From Bursaphelenchus xylophilus (taxonomy: Eukaryota > Nematoda > Chromadorea > Rhabditida > Aphelenchoididae): a stretch of 64,000 bases of DNA. The translations under genes were made by a program, and so were the position numbers. The stretch covers positions 7,502,001 to 7,566,000 of the forward strand of contig CAJFCV020000004.1 of NCBI GenBank assembly GCA_904066235.2, written 5' to 3'. A model generated the notes under the pieces. That model made no database searches. It was not told the DNA's origin and saw only the letters and a list, made by a program, of their open reading frames with translations. Below, piece by piece: positions 1-9,923 of this stretch (its first letter is position 1; every line of letters starts with the position of its first letter).

Positions 1-942
1 GCCATTAATGTCCCAATGAAAAATTTCAAAAAGTCCATCTAAGAAACATTCTCCTACTTCAACATCAGTTCTGAGTATTGTCACTTCATGTTCAAGATCG
101 CTGGTCTTTGCCTGCAGTTCGTCAACATTTTCCTGCAGTTGTGATGACCGTTCTGCTTCGCTCTCTAATTGTTTCTTCATATCGTCCCTTTCATTTTCCA
201 AAGTAAACACAAGTTGGTCCAATCGCCTTTGTTTATCCTAAAATTTGGATTGAAAAGTTAGTCAAGCTCTTACTTACTTTTAGTATCCGATTGTTCGATA
301 AGAGATGTTCAATTAGTTCAGTACCCGTTACAATTGGCAATTTGACGGCAAGATCGGTTACCCGACGGCAGGAAACCTGTAATGCTGTGTTATGAGAGAC
401 TGGTCTCTAGTAGAAGATAGAAACCCTTGTGTTTTAGTGATGGGATCTTACAAAAAATTCTCCAAAGACATTCAAAAAATTAATTTAGAAGTCTTACCTT
501 TCTAACAAAGTCCAACCGACAATACCTTGTGTCATTATCGACCGAACAATGCGCGATTTCTAGAACGACTTCCCGATCCAAAGCTTCGTTTAGTAAATCG
601 ACTATAACCGATCCGAATCCATCAAATTTAAGATGTTTATCAAGACCCTGCTCTGTTTTCATCTGCGAAAAGTCGACGGCGGTGATTCGGCGTTTACATA
701 GGAAGGAATCATCGTTCGGATCAGAAAGCTCGATTGTAAGCATCTAAAGTTACCATAAAGTATGCTTTCATTGACTTTTCCAGGCGATATATTTTGCAAA
801 ATTCTAGATTTACCGTTTCTCGTTGCCCCTCAACAGTCTCTACACGTATACGATGAACTTTTTGTGTTAGAATCGAGGTAGACGGACCAATCTGATTATT
901 GTGATGTTGAATTCGGACCTCCTGATCAAATAAGACCGTCAT
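1..942 (-). CDS. sas-6: SAS-6 centriole assembly protein (C-terminus beyond left edge)
   Basis: SAS-6 oligomerises through a globular head and a coiled coil to build the centriole cartwheel. Exons read right to left: 814-942, 498-743, 278-376 and 1-237. The joins are in frame and give 158 head residues followed by coiled coil. The start (MTVLFDQEV) lies one base after a CCCTTGCAG acceptor, so it is probably a trans-spliced 5' end. Head-domain landmarks are LTIELSDPNDDSF near residue 44, a GLDKHLKFDGFGSVIVDLL-type helix, and VTDLAVKLP in the 99-base third exon. Residues 159 onward (DKQRRLDQL...) are rich in K, E, Q and L with heptad spacing. The intron at 238-277 is only 40 bases. By alignment from memory with vertebrate SAS-6, the tip position that is usually Phe appears to be Cys near residue 128. 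Family assignment is firm; the coiled coil continues off the window. Confidence 0.88.
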
Positions 943-1521
943 TCTGCAAGGGAAATTTTCCAAATTGCCCAAAAAACCGCAAATTCAAGTATCAGGCAAT
1001 AAACCTTCCGCAATCACACAAGAACTCCACTCGCCGCATAAATCACCATATATAAACCTCCGCACACGAGTACCAATACACCTAATGCCTGTAAATGGTT
1101 TATCCACTTGAAAATCAACTAAAATTTTACAGAAGGCCATTTCGACGGCAGGAAAGGCCTGAAGAGAGGAGACATGATATAACCGCGATCCTCTCTCTAG
1201 TATTATTTTTTATTCCAACAGTGAATTGATGAAAAAAGCAAGAGGGGTTGGTTTTCCGAAAGAGTTATTGTATATAACAAACAATTAGGTTGGGAAAAGG
1301 TACTGAAAGCACCAGGAAGGTGCTGTAGTGGGGGGAACTGATGGAATATGATCTCAATACAAAGATTTGAGGGTCAGAAGTGTATTAATTAGATGGAGAA
1401 CAAAGAAGAGAACATTCAAGTTGCGGGTCAAAGATGGGAAACGGATTATTGTAACAACAAAATGGATCTACAGATCATTGTGAATATGGTGGACTTGACC
1501 CGTGGAGATTGGTGAACTCCT
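943..1521. other. Intergenic region between sas-6 and ran
   Basis: No coding exon is supported here. On the minus strand an AATAAA signal (1209-1214) lies about 310 bases past the ran stop codon and is a plausible poly(A) signal for ran. The remaining stretch up to the sas-6 acceptor at about 944-952 would hold the sas-6 promoter or outron. Confidence 0.5.
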
Positions 1522-2416
1522 TTACAGATCGTCGTCGTCATCGGGGAGCTCGGCGTTGGCAGCGTCTTCCACCTCCTTCTCGTACTGTTTCACCATCGCT
1601 GGGTCCATCTGGATCTCTGGTGGGGCCAGGGCGGGCATAGCGACGAATTCGAGGTTTGGATCTCCAACCAACTTTCGGGCTAGGTACAGGAAGGGCTTCT
1701 CGAAGTTGTAGTTGGACTTTGCGGAGATGTCGTAGTACTAAAAGGATCAAAGCTAATATGGCAACCTCTCAAAAATTGTGTTCAAGCTTACGGAACGGAA
1801 AACAATAGTTCCACCGCGCCAAAAAAATCAAGACTTTCTACCATACCTGTAAGTTCTTCTTTCGGTGGAAGGTGATGCTCTTGGCTTTGACTTTCCTGTC
1901 CTTCACGTCAACTTTGTTTCCAACCAATACCATGGGAATATTCTCGCAGACACGGACCAAGTCTCTGTGCCAGTTGGGGACGTTCTTGTAGGTTACACGG
2001 GCTGTTACATCAAACATGATGATGGCGCAGTTTCCCTGAATGTAGTATCCATCACGAAGCCCGCCAAATTTCTCTTGACCGGCTGTATCCCACACGTTGA
2101 ATCTGATTTGACCACGAGTTGTGTGGAAAGTGAGGGGATGCACTTCGACTCCCAAGGTAGCTGGAAATGAAGAAATTATATTACCCAGAAGGCATACGAC
2201 TGGTTATTTAAAATATTTCAGAAATTGCACAGATCCACAATCTCTTATTGCTATCAAAGTACTGAAGACCCTAAAACTCAAAACCAAAATAATATAAACC
2301 TTACCAATGTACTTCTTCTCGAACTCTCCAGTCAAGTGACGTTTTACAAAAGTGGTTTTACCGGTACCACCATCGCCGACCAAGACCAGCTTGAAGGTGG
2401 GAATTTCGTCGCCCAT
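1522..2416 (-). CDS. ran-1: Ran GTPase
   Basis: Ran is the small nuclear GTPase that drives nucleocytoplasmic transport, spindle assembly and nuclear envelope formation. Three exons, 2305-2416, 1847-2160 and 1522-1737, give a complete 213-residue protein, close to the usual 215-216. The first intron is phase 1 and the second phase 0. Visible motifs are the P-loop GDGGTGKT (residues 14-21), switch [18 protein letters not shown], the guanine-specificity motif [16 protein letters not shown], and the Ran-specific acidic tail ending DDDDL. The second exon matches Ran almost residue for residue around [20 protein letters not shown]. An acceptor (CTTCAG) sits two bases before the ATG, suggesting trans-splicing. 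No defect is visible. Confidence 0.98.
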
Positions 2417-3351
2417 GACTGAAGATAAGGTACAAACCTAAAATCAGAAATATTATCCATGACCCCACTGACGCAAAAATTGGCGGGAAAACGCGTGGTA
2501 AAATGCCGAGAAGACCATTCCGCGAAAATATTCGCCATGCAACACCCCTATGAACTGCAAACAAAAAAATGCGACCAAAACCTTGCTTTCACCAAAAAGT
2601 AACCTAAACGAGCACAAAAAACGTAGATTTTCGTAATTTGCCCAGAAAAAATTACGAAATAATCTTCGGAAGACCCACACGTTAAAACCATCAAAGATTA
2701 TCCACAAGATTGCAAAAAGCCTGGTTTCGACATCATATTACACCGCATCAAAAATCCCAAACCCCTATATTTTTTGAAAATTCAATGATAATAACGGGAA
2801 ACACGTACAAAAATAAAAAAGAGGATGAAATTAGAAGATTTAGGCACAAAAAAGCCAAAAACGTCAAAAAAAAGCTAGAAACAAAAAAAATGGCGCGCAA
2901 TGCCAGAAATGACGAAATTATGGTAGACGCTGACAAAACCAGCACTGTGAATGCTCGAACCTCAACTGAACCGCGCGTTTTGCGTCTGGATTTTGCACCG
3001 CCTTTTACGCACCATACTGTGTAAGTCGTTTCGGGGCCCACAAATTCTGTGGCATACCGTGTCAATTCAGGAAATAAAAAAATCTTGGAAAAATCTAGAA
3101 AATGTTTGCTGATCCTTCTGTGAACGTCGGCAGAGAAAGTTTGTTGCGAAACTGAGTTTGAAAACGCTGATTCACTATTAGAGTCGAAGTTTGACATCAG
3201 ATCGGGATGGATGGTATAATTTCAACTGAAATTTTTATATGAAAAGATTAGAGGAGTAGAGAAATTGAATAAGAATGGTGGATTCTCTCTATTTCGACAT
3301 GCCCAGTCAGCTGAATGCACTTGTTTATAGAGTTTGAATACTTCTTCGATA
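2417..3351. other. Upstream region of ran, no firm gene
   Basis: The stretch is AT-rich with many A and T runs. A minus-strand ORF at 2748-3197 begins MSNFDSNSESAFSNSV and has an acceptor-like TTTCAG about 30 bases upstream. After residue 60 it degenerates into low-complexity translation, so at most its first part could be an exon. Near 2451-2465 lies one copy of a GGTCATGGATAATAT motif that recurs in the window. Nothing else is supportable. Confidence 0.35.
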
Positions 3352-3642
3352 TTATCCTTGACAAATTTGCACTGTTATGAAAAGGTTCTCTTGATATCTC
3401 AAAACACCGTCAATCACACTGCTATTGATGTTTATCGGTTCATCCGCAAGAGTAATGACAGTTCCTTCTCCTTGCAGCGGTTTGTTTATCGCCAATAAAA
3501 ACGGTGTTCCTTTGGAGGGAACCAGATAAGATGAATCATTTCGAAAGGAGCGCTGTATAGACGAAAGAAGAACGATATCCAGCCGACCCGGAAATTTAAG
3601 AGTAGCCGGTAAGCCATTTCTGAGTTTTCCCGTTTTTGGAAT
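3352..3642 (-). CDS. Unrecognised open frame without ATG, possible terminal exon
   Basis: A 96-codon frame on the minus strand, open from a stop just above 3642 to a TAA at 3352-3354, has protein-like composition, for example GRLDIVLLSSIQRSF and LVPSKGTPFLLAINKPLQG. It has no internal ATG of useful size, so it would have to be a downstream exon of a gene to its right. I could not find a phase-consistent join to the ORF at 3772-3993. I do not recognise the family. It could be a decayed gene or a chance frame, although its codon use looks better than that of the surrounding AT-rich sequence. Confidence 0.3.
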   Translation of the reverse strand: MPKTGKLRNGLPATLKFPGRLDIVLLSSIQRSFRNDSSYLVPSKGTPFLLAINKPLQGEGTVITLADEPININSSVIDGVLRYQENLFITVQICQG

Positions 3643-3771
3643 TTAGTTTTTTTCATGGGAAGGTCTTCTCATTCTTCTGTTACGCTATTGTTAATGTCAA
3701 GTACACCTTCCGTTCTCTTTATTTGAAGAGGGAAACTGTGGGTTTGAGATGTTTGCGGTCTCCTACTGTCT

Positions 3772-3993
3772 TCATTGAACATCGCAGCTGAATAAATTCT
3801 TCCCATTCAAAATATAGAAGATTTTAATCGTCTTTATATTGTCCATGCGATAATAATAATATGTGTAATACCCCAAAGCTTTCACATGTAAGACAATTTC
3901 TTTTAGAATGTCCTCTTGGAAGGAAAGAAATGTCTCAACTCGTCTAATCTGCCCTGTCTTCACTTCATTCGATGTCAAAAGTATCTTATACAT
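3772..3993 (-). CDS. Small hypothetical protein, 73 residues
   Basis: This is an ATG-initiated minus-strand ORF (MYKILLTSNEVKTGQIRRVE...) followed within about 55 bases by an AATAAA signal in the transcript sense (near 3718-3723). The first 35 residues look like genuine coding sequence. The YYTYYYYR stretch and what follows could instead be intron, since a GTGAAA donor and a TTATTCAG acceptor would remove it. The ATG is one base away from the ATG of the opposing plus-strand gene at 3995, so at most one start is likely to be right as drawn. No family is recognised. Confidence 0.3.
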   Translation of the reverse strand: MYKILLTSNEVKTGQIRRVETFLSFQEDILKEIVLHVKALGYYTYYYYRMDNIKTIKIFYILNGKNLFSCDVQ

Positions 3994-3994
3994 A

Positions 3995-4337
3995 ATGGAT
4001 CATTGGAGCCCTCAGATGGATCAAATAGCCGACGTAAATGTAAGTCATAGGATTTACTGGACCAGTATTGTGCTTTTAGGTATATGATGAAGGTATATCA
4101 CAGTATAAATTAATGGACGAAGCATCGCAACTCAAGTTTTTGGCCGCTTTGGGATTGGGAAAGGCGATGGTCAGATGTAGAGTCTACAAGGATGATGAGT
4201 TCGAGCCGCATAACTGCTTAGAAGATGCAAAATACACTTTCGACGTTGGGTTGAAGGAGGTGGAGTCGAGAGCGGAGTTGGTGACAGTGGTGAACTGGCT
4301 GAAGGATCGGGGGTATCGATTTAACTCAAGTACCTGA
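3995..4337 (+). CDS. Small uncharacterised protein, 100 residues
   Basis: Two exons, 3995-4039 and 4080-4337, are joined over a 40-base GTAAGT...TTTTAG intron in phase 0. The product starts MDHWSPQMDQ and has a compact acidic and basic body, for example LGLGKAMVRCRVYKDDEFE and ELVTVVNWLKDRGYRF, without a signal peptide or membrane segment. Its third-position base use is richer in G and C than the surrounding sequence, which supports real coding. It converges on the calpain gene (stop at 4445), about 107 bases apart. I do not recognise the family. More upstream exons are possible. Confidence 0.6.
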
Positions 4338-4444
4338 AAAGAGGTCATGGATAATATAGAGAAACGGTTATATGTAATGAATATTATCAATTCTATTTCC
4401 TGTCTCATTGGTTATCGAAATCTTGGAAGATCAAAATCTGTCTA

Positions 4445-7400
4445 TTATGTTGAACCAAAAACGTACCCAGCTTCAACCTTTCCGCTCGTGTAGATCCTCA
4501 ACAAAAATTCCGCATCCTCGTGAGGTTTGAAGGTGCACGGGATGATTAGATATTCTCCTGGCGTTACTCTGAATCTGGCAGTGACTTCACGACTGTTTAT
4601 GAACACTGGATTCTTGGCCACTTTATGGGCATGGTCGAGGTAATCCGGGCCTTGTCTTGTTGGTCTAGGAAGTTCGTAGACGGCGAAACCAATGGCTAAA
4701 TTATCAAGTCCAGCCACACGCAGTTCTCGGCGGTATTTCTGGAGTAGAGCGACAATAACTGTGGCCTTTCCGTCTTGTTCCACTGAATTATCTCCAATTG
4801 TAATTTTAGCGCCATATTGAGGGTTATTGGCGTAGGTGGCTGAAAATAGATGCACAAAATACATGTACACTATAAGAAATTGTGAGATACAAAGCAATAG
4901 AAATTTTACATTTAAAAAATTAATTAATTTTTTTTTCAATAAAAATCTCATAAAATTCATAATTTTAAAATCCCAGACTTACAATTATTCTGGCATCCTC
5001 CAGCGGTTCCTTGGGAATCCAGCCATTGCCCGTCGGCTTGGAATTCAGTCCACGCGGACTCTGGGACCTGTGCAACCCCAGTCATCTCGGCGATTTCATT
5101 CATCACACCTGGACCCAAGTTACAAACCTCTAACTTCTCGAAATTTCTGACGAAGTCATCAAAGCTCATCCTGCAATTAAAAATTCACGTCTTCACCCGT
5201 TCGGAGAGTATATTTTGGCCCCAGAAAGTATTTTGGACTACTGTAACTTACCAAAACTCTCCATCTGCTTTGAATACCACTTGCATCTTGTGCTTGTCCT
5301 CGTAGCTCACATAGTCCCATTCTTGGGCTCCATCCGCCCAGGCGCCGTTCCATTCGGTGTCATTGCCCCAGGGATTTCGTACTCTTAAAATTGGAGTCAT
5401 GCCTCGAGGGCCTGAGACGGTTTGAAGGGCAGTGATACTGTAGGCGTGGCCTCGGACCAGGCCGTTGTCGCAACGAGCTTCAGTGACTTCTGGATCGGCC
5501 TGCAAAGACAAATGTTTTGGTCGATGTCAGAAGAAAGATCTATTTGTCAAATGGCACTTACATCAATGCTACATCCAAAAAGAGACCCCATCTGGAAGCC
5601 TCTAACCATCAAGGCCAAGAGATGTTCCTTCGGCAATTCTTTTATGTCATAGTCTTCAATAAGACCTCCAGTGAAGTCCTCGAGGGCATCAGCCGTAAAT
5701 CCACCCTTCAGGGCCTCATAAGAACCGTAGAGTCTGAAATTTTTACATTATCCATGACAAAAAGCAAAACTTCGTCAATAAAAATATCCGATTAAAACAT
5801 AACCTTCAAAACGATCACTTACTTAGCATAAGCTTTCTCCAGAAGTGCACTCCAGAATTCATTATGCTCATCCGAGTGCATATACACCAATTCCCCATTA
5901 TGAGTTGGCAGCCTGTCATCTACCACAACATCCACCCACTTCCCGTATCTCCAGAACTGGAAATGGAAGATTCCGGCGTAATTCTCCGTGAAACTTTGGT
6001 CTGGAGGGACTACACGATAAAATAATTCTTCACGGAGAGTCAGATTGGCCGTGGCGGCGAGAAGCCAACAATCGCCTAAGGCGCCTTGCTTCACATCGAA
6101 GCGAGATTCGCCACCGACAATCAGCTGAGGATCGCTTACGATCTCCTAAAAATATTTTTGTTAATTTTGAGACATTAAAAAAATCTTTCTCCGAAACGTC
6201 CACTAAAAAAATTTGTTCCACGGAAATAGAAAACTCACTGCAGGACGTTTCCATTCGATTTCCATTTTCGGGCGTTTGCTGAAGTACAAGCTGGAATCAG
6301 CAGCTGGGAATTCGGGGTCCTCAAAAAGCCTTCGTTCATCCAGACATCGCTGACGTTCAGTGTTGAAGTCGAGGTTGAAGCTCTGGACTCCGGGAGTTGG
6401 AGAGATGAACGGATCAACCTAAACCATTTACCTCTTTATATTCATCTTGATACATCAATTACAATTTAGTAAAAATTTGCTTTGATCACAAAAAATGATG
6501 ACTAAAAATTTTCAAATTTTACCTTTCTTTTATATTTCCCGCTAACAATATTGTCCAAGACGATCTTGCCAATATCACTCAAACTGTTGTGTTTTCCCCC
6601 CAATTGGAAGATGACATTTCCGGCAATCGCTCCAATTATTCTTCCAGTATCCGGATTTATCCCAAAGAATTTATGGGCAGCAGTAGCGATGAGGCCGGCA
6701 GCAATGGTCTCCAGTCCGCCACTGGCCATGATGTTGGACAAACCTAAAAATTACCGTATCTTAAGAGATAAAATTTTTAAATTTATAAATATTAAAATCT
6801 CCCTGGGAAACCACTGACCCTTTTTTCAGATAAAAAATCACCTTTTTCAAACCTTCCCATTGTCAGCAGTCCAACAGGAGCCCTAATTTTAGGCCCGCTA
6901 CAAAAACTTCCAAGAAGATGGAAGGTTTCGGAAGCTTTGCTCGATTTAGTGATGACTAATGCCAAAATTGAACATCATTTGCTTTTACAAAAGACGTCAT
7001 GAGGTAAAATTCGAATGACTCAGAGTACTTAGACAATTTCACGAAGCCTCCGAAACGGGAGACACTTTGCAATGCAGTTTTATGCATCCTTTTGGCATAA
7101 AATTGCGCCACCATCAAAATTTAACAATTTTAACATTTGATTCATGTTCCAAACGTGATTAAAATCTAAAATTAAACGAAAAATGTTCGAAATATTACCT
7201 CCACTGCCTCCAGCAATGTTTTGAATCGTATCTACGACATCATGAATGGATCCGCCTCCAAATCCGTCCATCGCGTCCTTCACAAATCCACCTAATTGGA
7301 CTCCACTTCCAGCGTCTTGAGGTTCCTCAACTTCGGCATAATTCGATCCTTGATGATATTCCTCCTCCTCTGCTGGCTGCTGATAACCCTCCGGCTCTTC

Positions 7401-7604
7401 TTGCTCCTCATAATTCTCACTTGCCGGTTCTTCATAGGCCTCATTCTTCTCTACCTCTCCATATTCTTCTTCAGGCTCATCTTGCTCGTAATACCCTTGT
7501 TGATCATAACCGCTCTCATCTTGATCGTATCCTTGATCGTAACCGTCGTTGTATTCTTCTGGAGCGCCTTCATCATAGCCCTCATTGTATTCGTCGTCAG
7601 ACAT
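4445..7604 (-). CDS. clp-1: Calpain cysteine protease (atypical, no EF hands)
   Basis: This is a calcium-dependent cytosolic protease. Eight exons (7199-7604, 6523-6743, 6239-6418, 5823-6145, 5562-5733, 5252-5499, 4983-5170, 4445-4839) join in frame to 710 residues. The start follows directly on a CTTCCAG acceptor. Residues 1-110 are acidic and rich in Tyr, Gln, Glu and Gly. A Gly/Ala-rich hydrophobic stretch follows (roughly residues 130-190, [19 protein letters not shown]). The protease core carries the full triad: Cys295 in [12 protein letters not shown], His452 in VRGHAYSIT and Asn476 in RVRNPWG. Domain III ([18 protein letters not shown] to the end) follows, and no penta-EF-hand domain is present. 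This layout resembles C. elegans CLP-1, but which paralog it is remains inference. The last six residues (YVFGST) depend on the final exon not being spliced further. Confidence 0.95.
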
Positions 7605-8921
7605 CTGGAAGAACATAAATTTTGCTATGGATAATATAAATTGCCAGTCAAAAAAGGCATTTTCAAGTTCCAAAGATAAAAAACAATATGGCAATAAAAA
7701 ATGAAATTACCAAAAATATATAACAATCAGAATTTGGAACATTAAAAAAATCAACAAAAACTTTTAATTCTTGGTTAAAACGAACGTGTTCCTAATCAAA
7801 ACTAATTTTTACTCTCTTCCAAATGGCATTTGAGTACCCCGTCAAAAAACAAAATCATCAAAAATTTCTGAAAATAAAAACAAAAAAATCCTCAAAAATC
7901 GACAAAAGTATTAAAGGTTACTGTAACTTCTCTGGACTTCACAACTTGAACAAACTGCTGACTCATGAACATATCCGCGTTTAAATATCCTCGCGCTATG
8001 ACGTGGGGAATCCCAATTGCTTAGAAAAAACGAAAAGAAAATTGGAAATTTCGAAAATCTGGAAGTCAAAAAAAAATTTTTTAAAAGTGAGTCACAGCAG
8101 AAAAATGGACGTAGATGTCCAAAATGGCCAATAGAAATTCAGGCTATATATAGCTGGGGACGACTCTGGATGTTAAGAAATAGTCTGTAGTTTAGATTCG
8201 GGTTCTGAGCCTGTTTCTAGGATGAAAGGCGTAAACAAAAATGCAGGCTCGATTGTAGTACTTCTGTATGGAAAAAGATTGCAGGAATTTTTTAATTCGG
8301 AAAAATAATTTTGCAAAATTGGTAATTTTTTGATCAAAAATCACTAAAAAATGCGAAAATTCTAAATTTTTAGGTTAAAAAAGCACACAATTTAAACCCA
8401 ATTAAAATTATGTCCTTTGTTTAACCAATTTGCAATTGAATTCTTCTTTTGTCAGACATTTTTTTCGCTTCTACTAAAAACTTTCCATAAATGACCGTTT
8501 AAAACCAATGCTGCATGAAAATAAAAGACCGTGGTGGGTCAAGTAAAAAATGGGAAAGCGCAAGGGATTTTCCATGCGAAAAAAGATCAGAAAAGACCAA
8601 GGCGAATTCTTTTACTGAAGGTACTTGACCTTCTCCTACGCCTCGGTAAATTACATTGCAAATAATTTGGGGTGTAACAAAACATTTTTTTTCCCCAAAT
8701 AAACAGAAAATAATCCTGATTAATAGAAAAAAATCCATTGAAATGTATGTAAATCGACAATTTCACAAGTAAAATAAAACCGTATAGGATTTTCAAGATA
8801 GAAATAATTTATTTAACAAATTTACATGGGGCTGGTTAGAGATTTCGCTATCAAAACTAACAAAATAAGAAAAGCAAGTGCAGCATTAATAGAAACGGTT
8901 GAAAGATTGAGGTCAGTGAGA
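7605..8921. other. Intergenic, calpain upstream region
   Basis: No exon is supported. The 300 bases above the calpain start are A/T-run sequence that may hold an outron, including a copy of ATGGATAATATAAA at 7627-7640. A short self-complementary CTATATATAG lies near 8152. On the minus strand an AATAAA at 8808-8813 is the likely poly(A) signal of the BORCS6-like gene. Confidence 0.45.
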
Positions 8922-9589
8922 TCATGAGGCCTGAGCTTCGATAAATTGAGCTTCAAATTGGTCAACAAGGGCTTTGATTTCGCTTCTGAAACATCTATAT
9001 TATTCTAAGAGTCCAAAAAAATTAAAACGTCATCATGAACAACAAATTTTTGCCTAAAATACAGCAATTTTCGCATAAAATAAATTCCAAACCAATCTCA
9101 CTATCCCAACTTACATTTGCTTTGCCAATTTCTGCACCGTGAGCATAGTCGTATTCAATTCTTCAGTTTTTGCGACCATCTAAAACTTCTGTCGTATAAA
9201 ATGTCTCCCTACCGTATAAATCGACCTGATCACAGAATCCACAGAGTCACAGGTTCCACAAATCACTTGATTGAATACCTGAATCGATTCTACAGATAAA
9301 TCACTAACTCCTCGGAGCAGACCTGAAAAGAATTGTATTATACTTGATATAAACCCACAAAACATTTTGAAAAAATGAATTATGTACCCCTCAAATCCCT
9401 CAAAGTCATATCCAAATTAGATGAGATGGCTTTAGCATGTTGCTCCAGTTCTTCTAACACATTGGGATCGGGTATAAGATCGTCTGAAGGGCGTCTTTGA
9501 CGTCTCGGATCTGATAGGGGAAGCTGTTGTAAACGCTGATTCAAATCGTCCATGGTCTTCTGCGGGTCCTCAAACACCTCGTCCGTCAT
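8922..9589 (-). CDS. BORCS6: BORCS6-like (lyspersin) subunit of the BORC complex
   Basis: BORC sits on lysosomes and recruits Arl8 and kinesin for lysosome and synaptic-vesicle-precursor transport. Four exons (9388-9589, 9213-9322, 9115-9179, 8922-8985) give 146 residues with all phases consistent. The conserved part begins at PNVLEELEQHAKAISSNLD and continues LLRGVSDLSVESIQVFNQ, a Cys-containing helix, then KTEELNTTMLTVQKLAKQ and a final helix. The same order occurs in the C-terminal domain of vertebrate BORCS6. Vertebrate BORCS6 has a long disordered N-terminus that is missing here. The protein is helical and soluble. Its start ATG lies 335 bases downstream of the TAF2 stop on the same strand, so co-transcription is possible but not shown. 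Assignment is from remembered family similarity. Confidence 0.8.
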
Positions 9590-9923
9590 TTTGAGGTCCG
9601 CTCAAATTTATTTTGAGCAGTTTTTACTAAAAATAGTTTTGAAAAATTGCCAAAGATGGTAAAATAACTTGTATAATTAAGTCCTAATTATTAAAATGGA
9701 CATAAAAAGTGTCCCCGTATATCATAGACGATATTATGGTCAAATATTTTCCGGCTATCAACCATCAATCGCCTTAAAACATCCAAAAATTCAAAAAAAT
9801 CGAGGTATTTATCAATTATTCGTAAGAAATGCAAATAAATTAAGGTTCAACAACAATATATCCAACAAGTAAACTAAAAAACCCGTCTCATCGTCGTTAA
9901 CACATCCAATTATCAACTTCCTC
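9590..9923. other. Gap between TAF2 and BORCS6-like gene
   Basis: This 334-base AT-rich spacer carries no ORF of note. It should contain the TAF2 3' end and the start of the BORCS6-like transcript. I see no canonical AATAAA in the minus sense. Confidence 0.4.

Noticed and set aside
2710..3024. 104-codon plus-strand ORF
   Set aside because: Lys/Asn-rich translation of A-runs, with no splice or family support.
4184..4337. Extra calpain 3' exon reading VLELNRYPRSF... after a TTTTCAG acceptor
   Set aside because: The donor and acceptor are plausible, but the result is Ser-rich and antisense to the better-supported plus-strand small gene. Calpain domain III is complete without it.
7296..7634. 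112-codon plus-strand ORF opposite the calpain N-terminus
   Set aside because: It is the antisense of a repetitive Glu/Tyr/Gln-coding exon. Its Leu/Ile-rich translation is a shadow.
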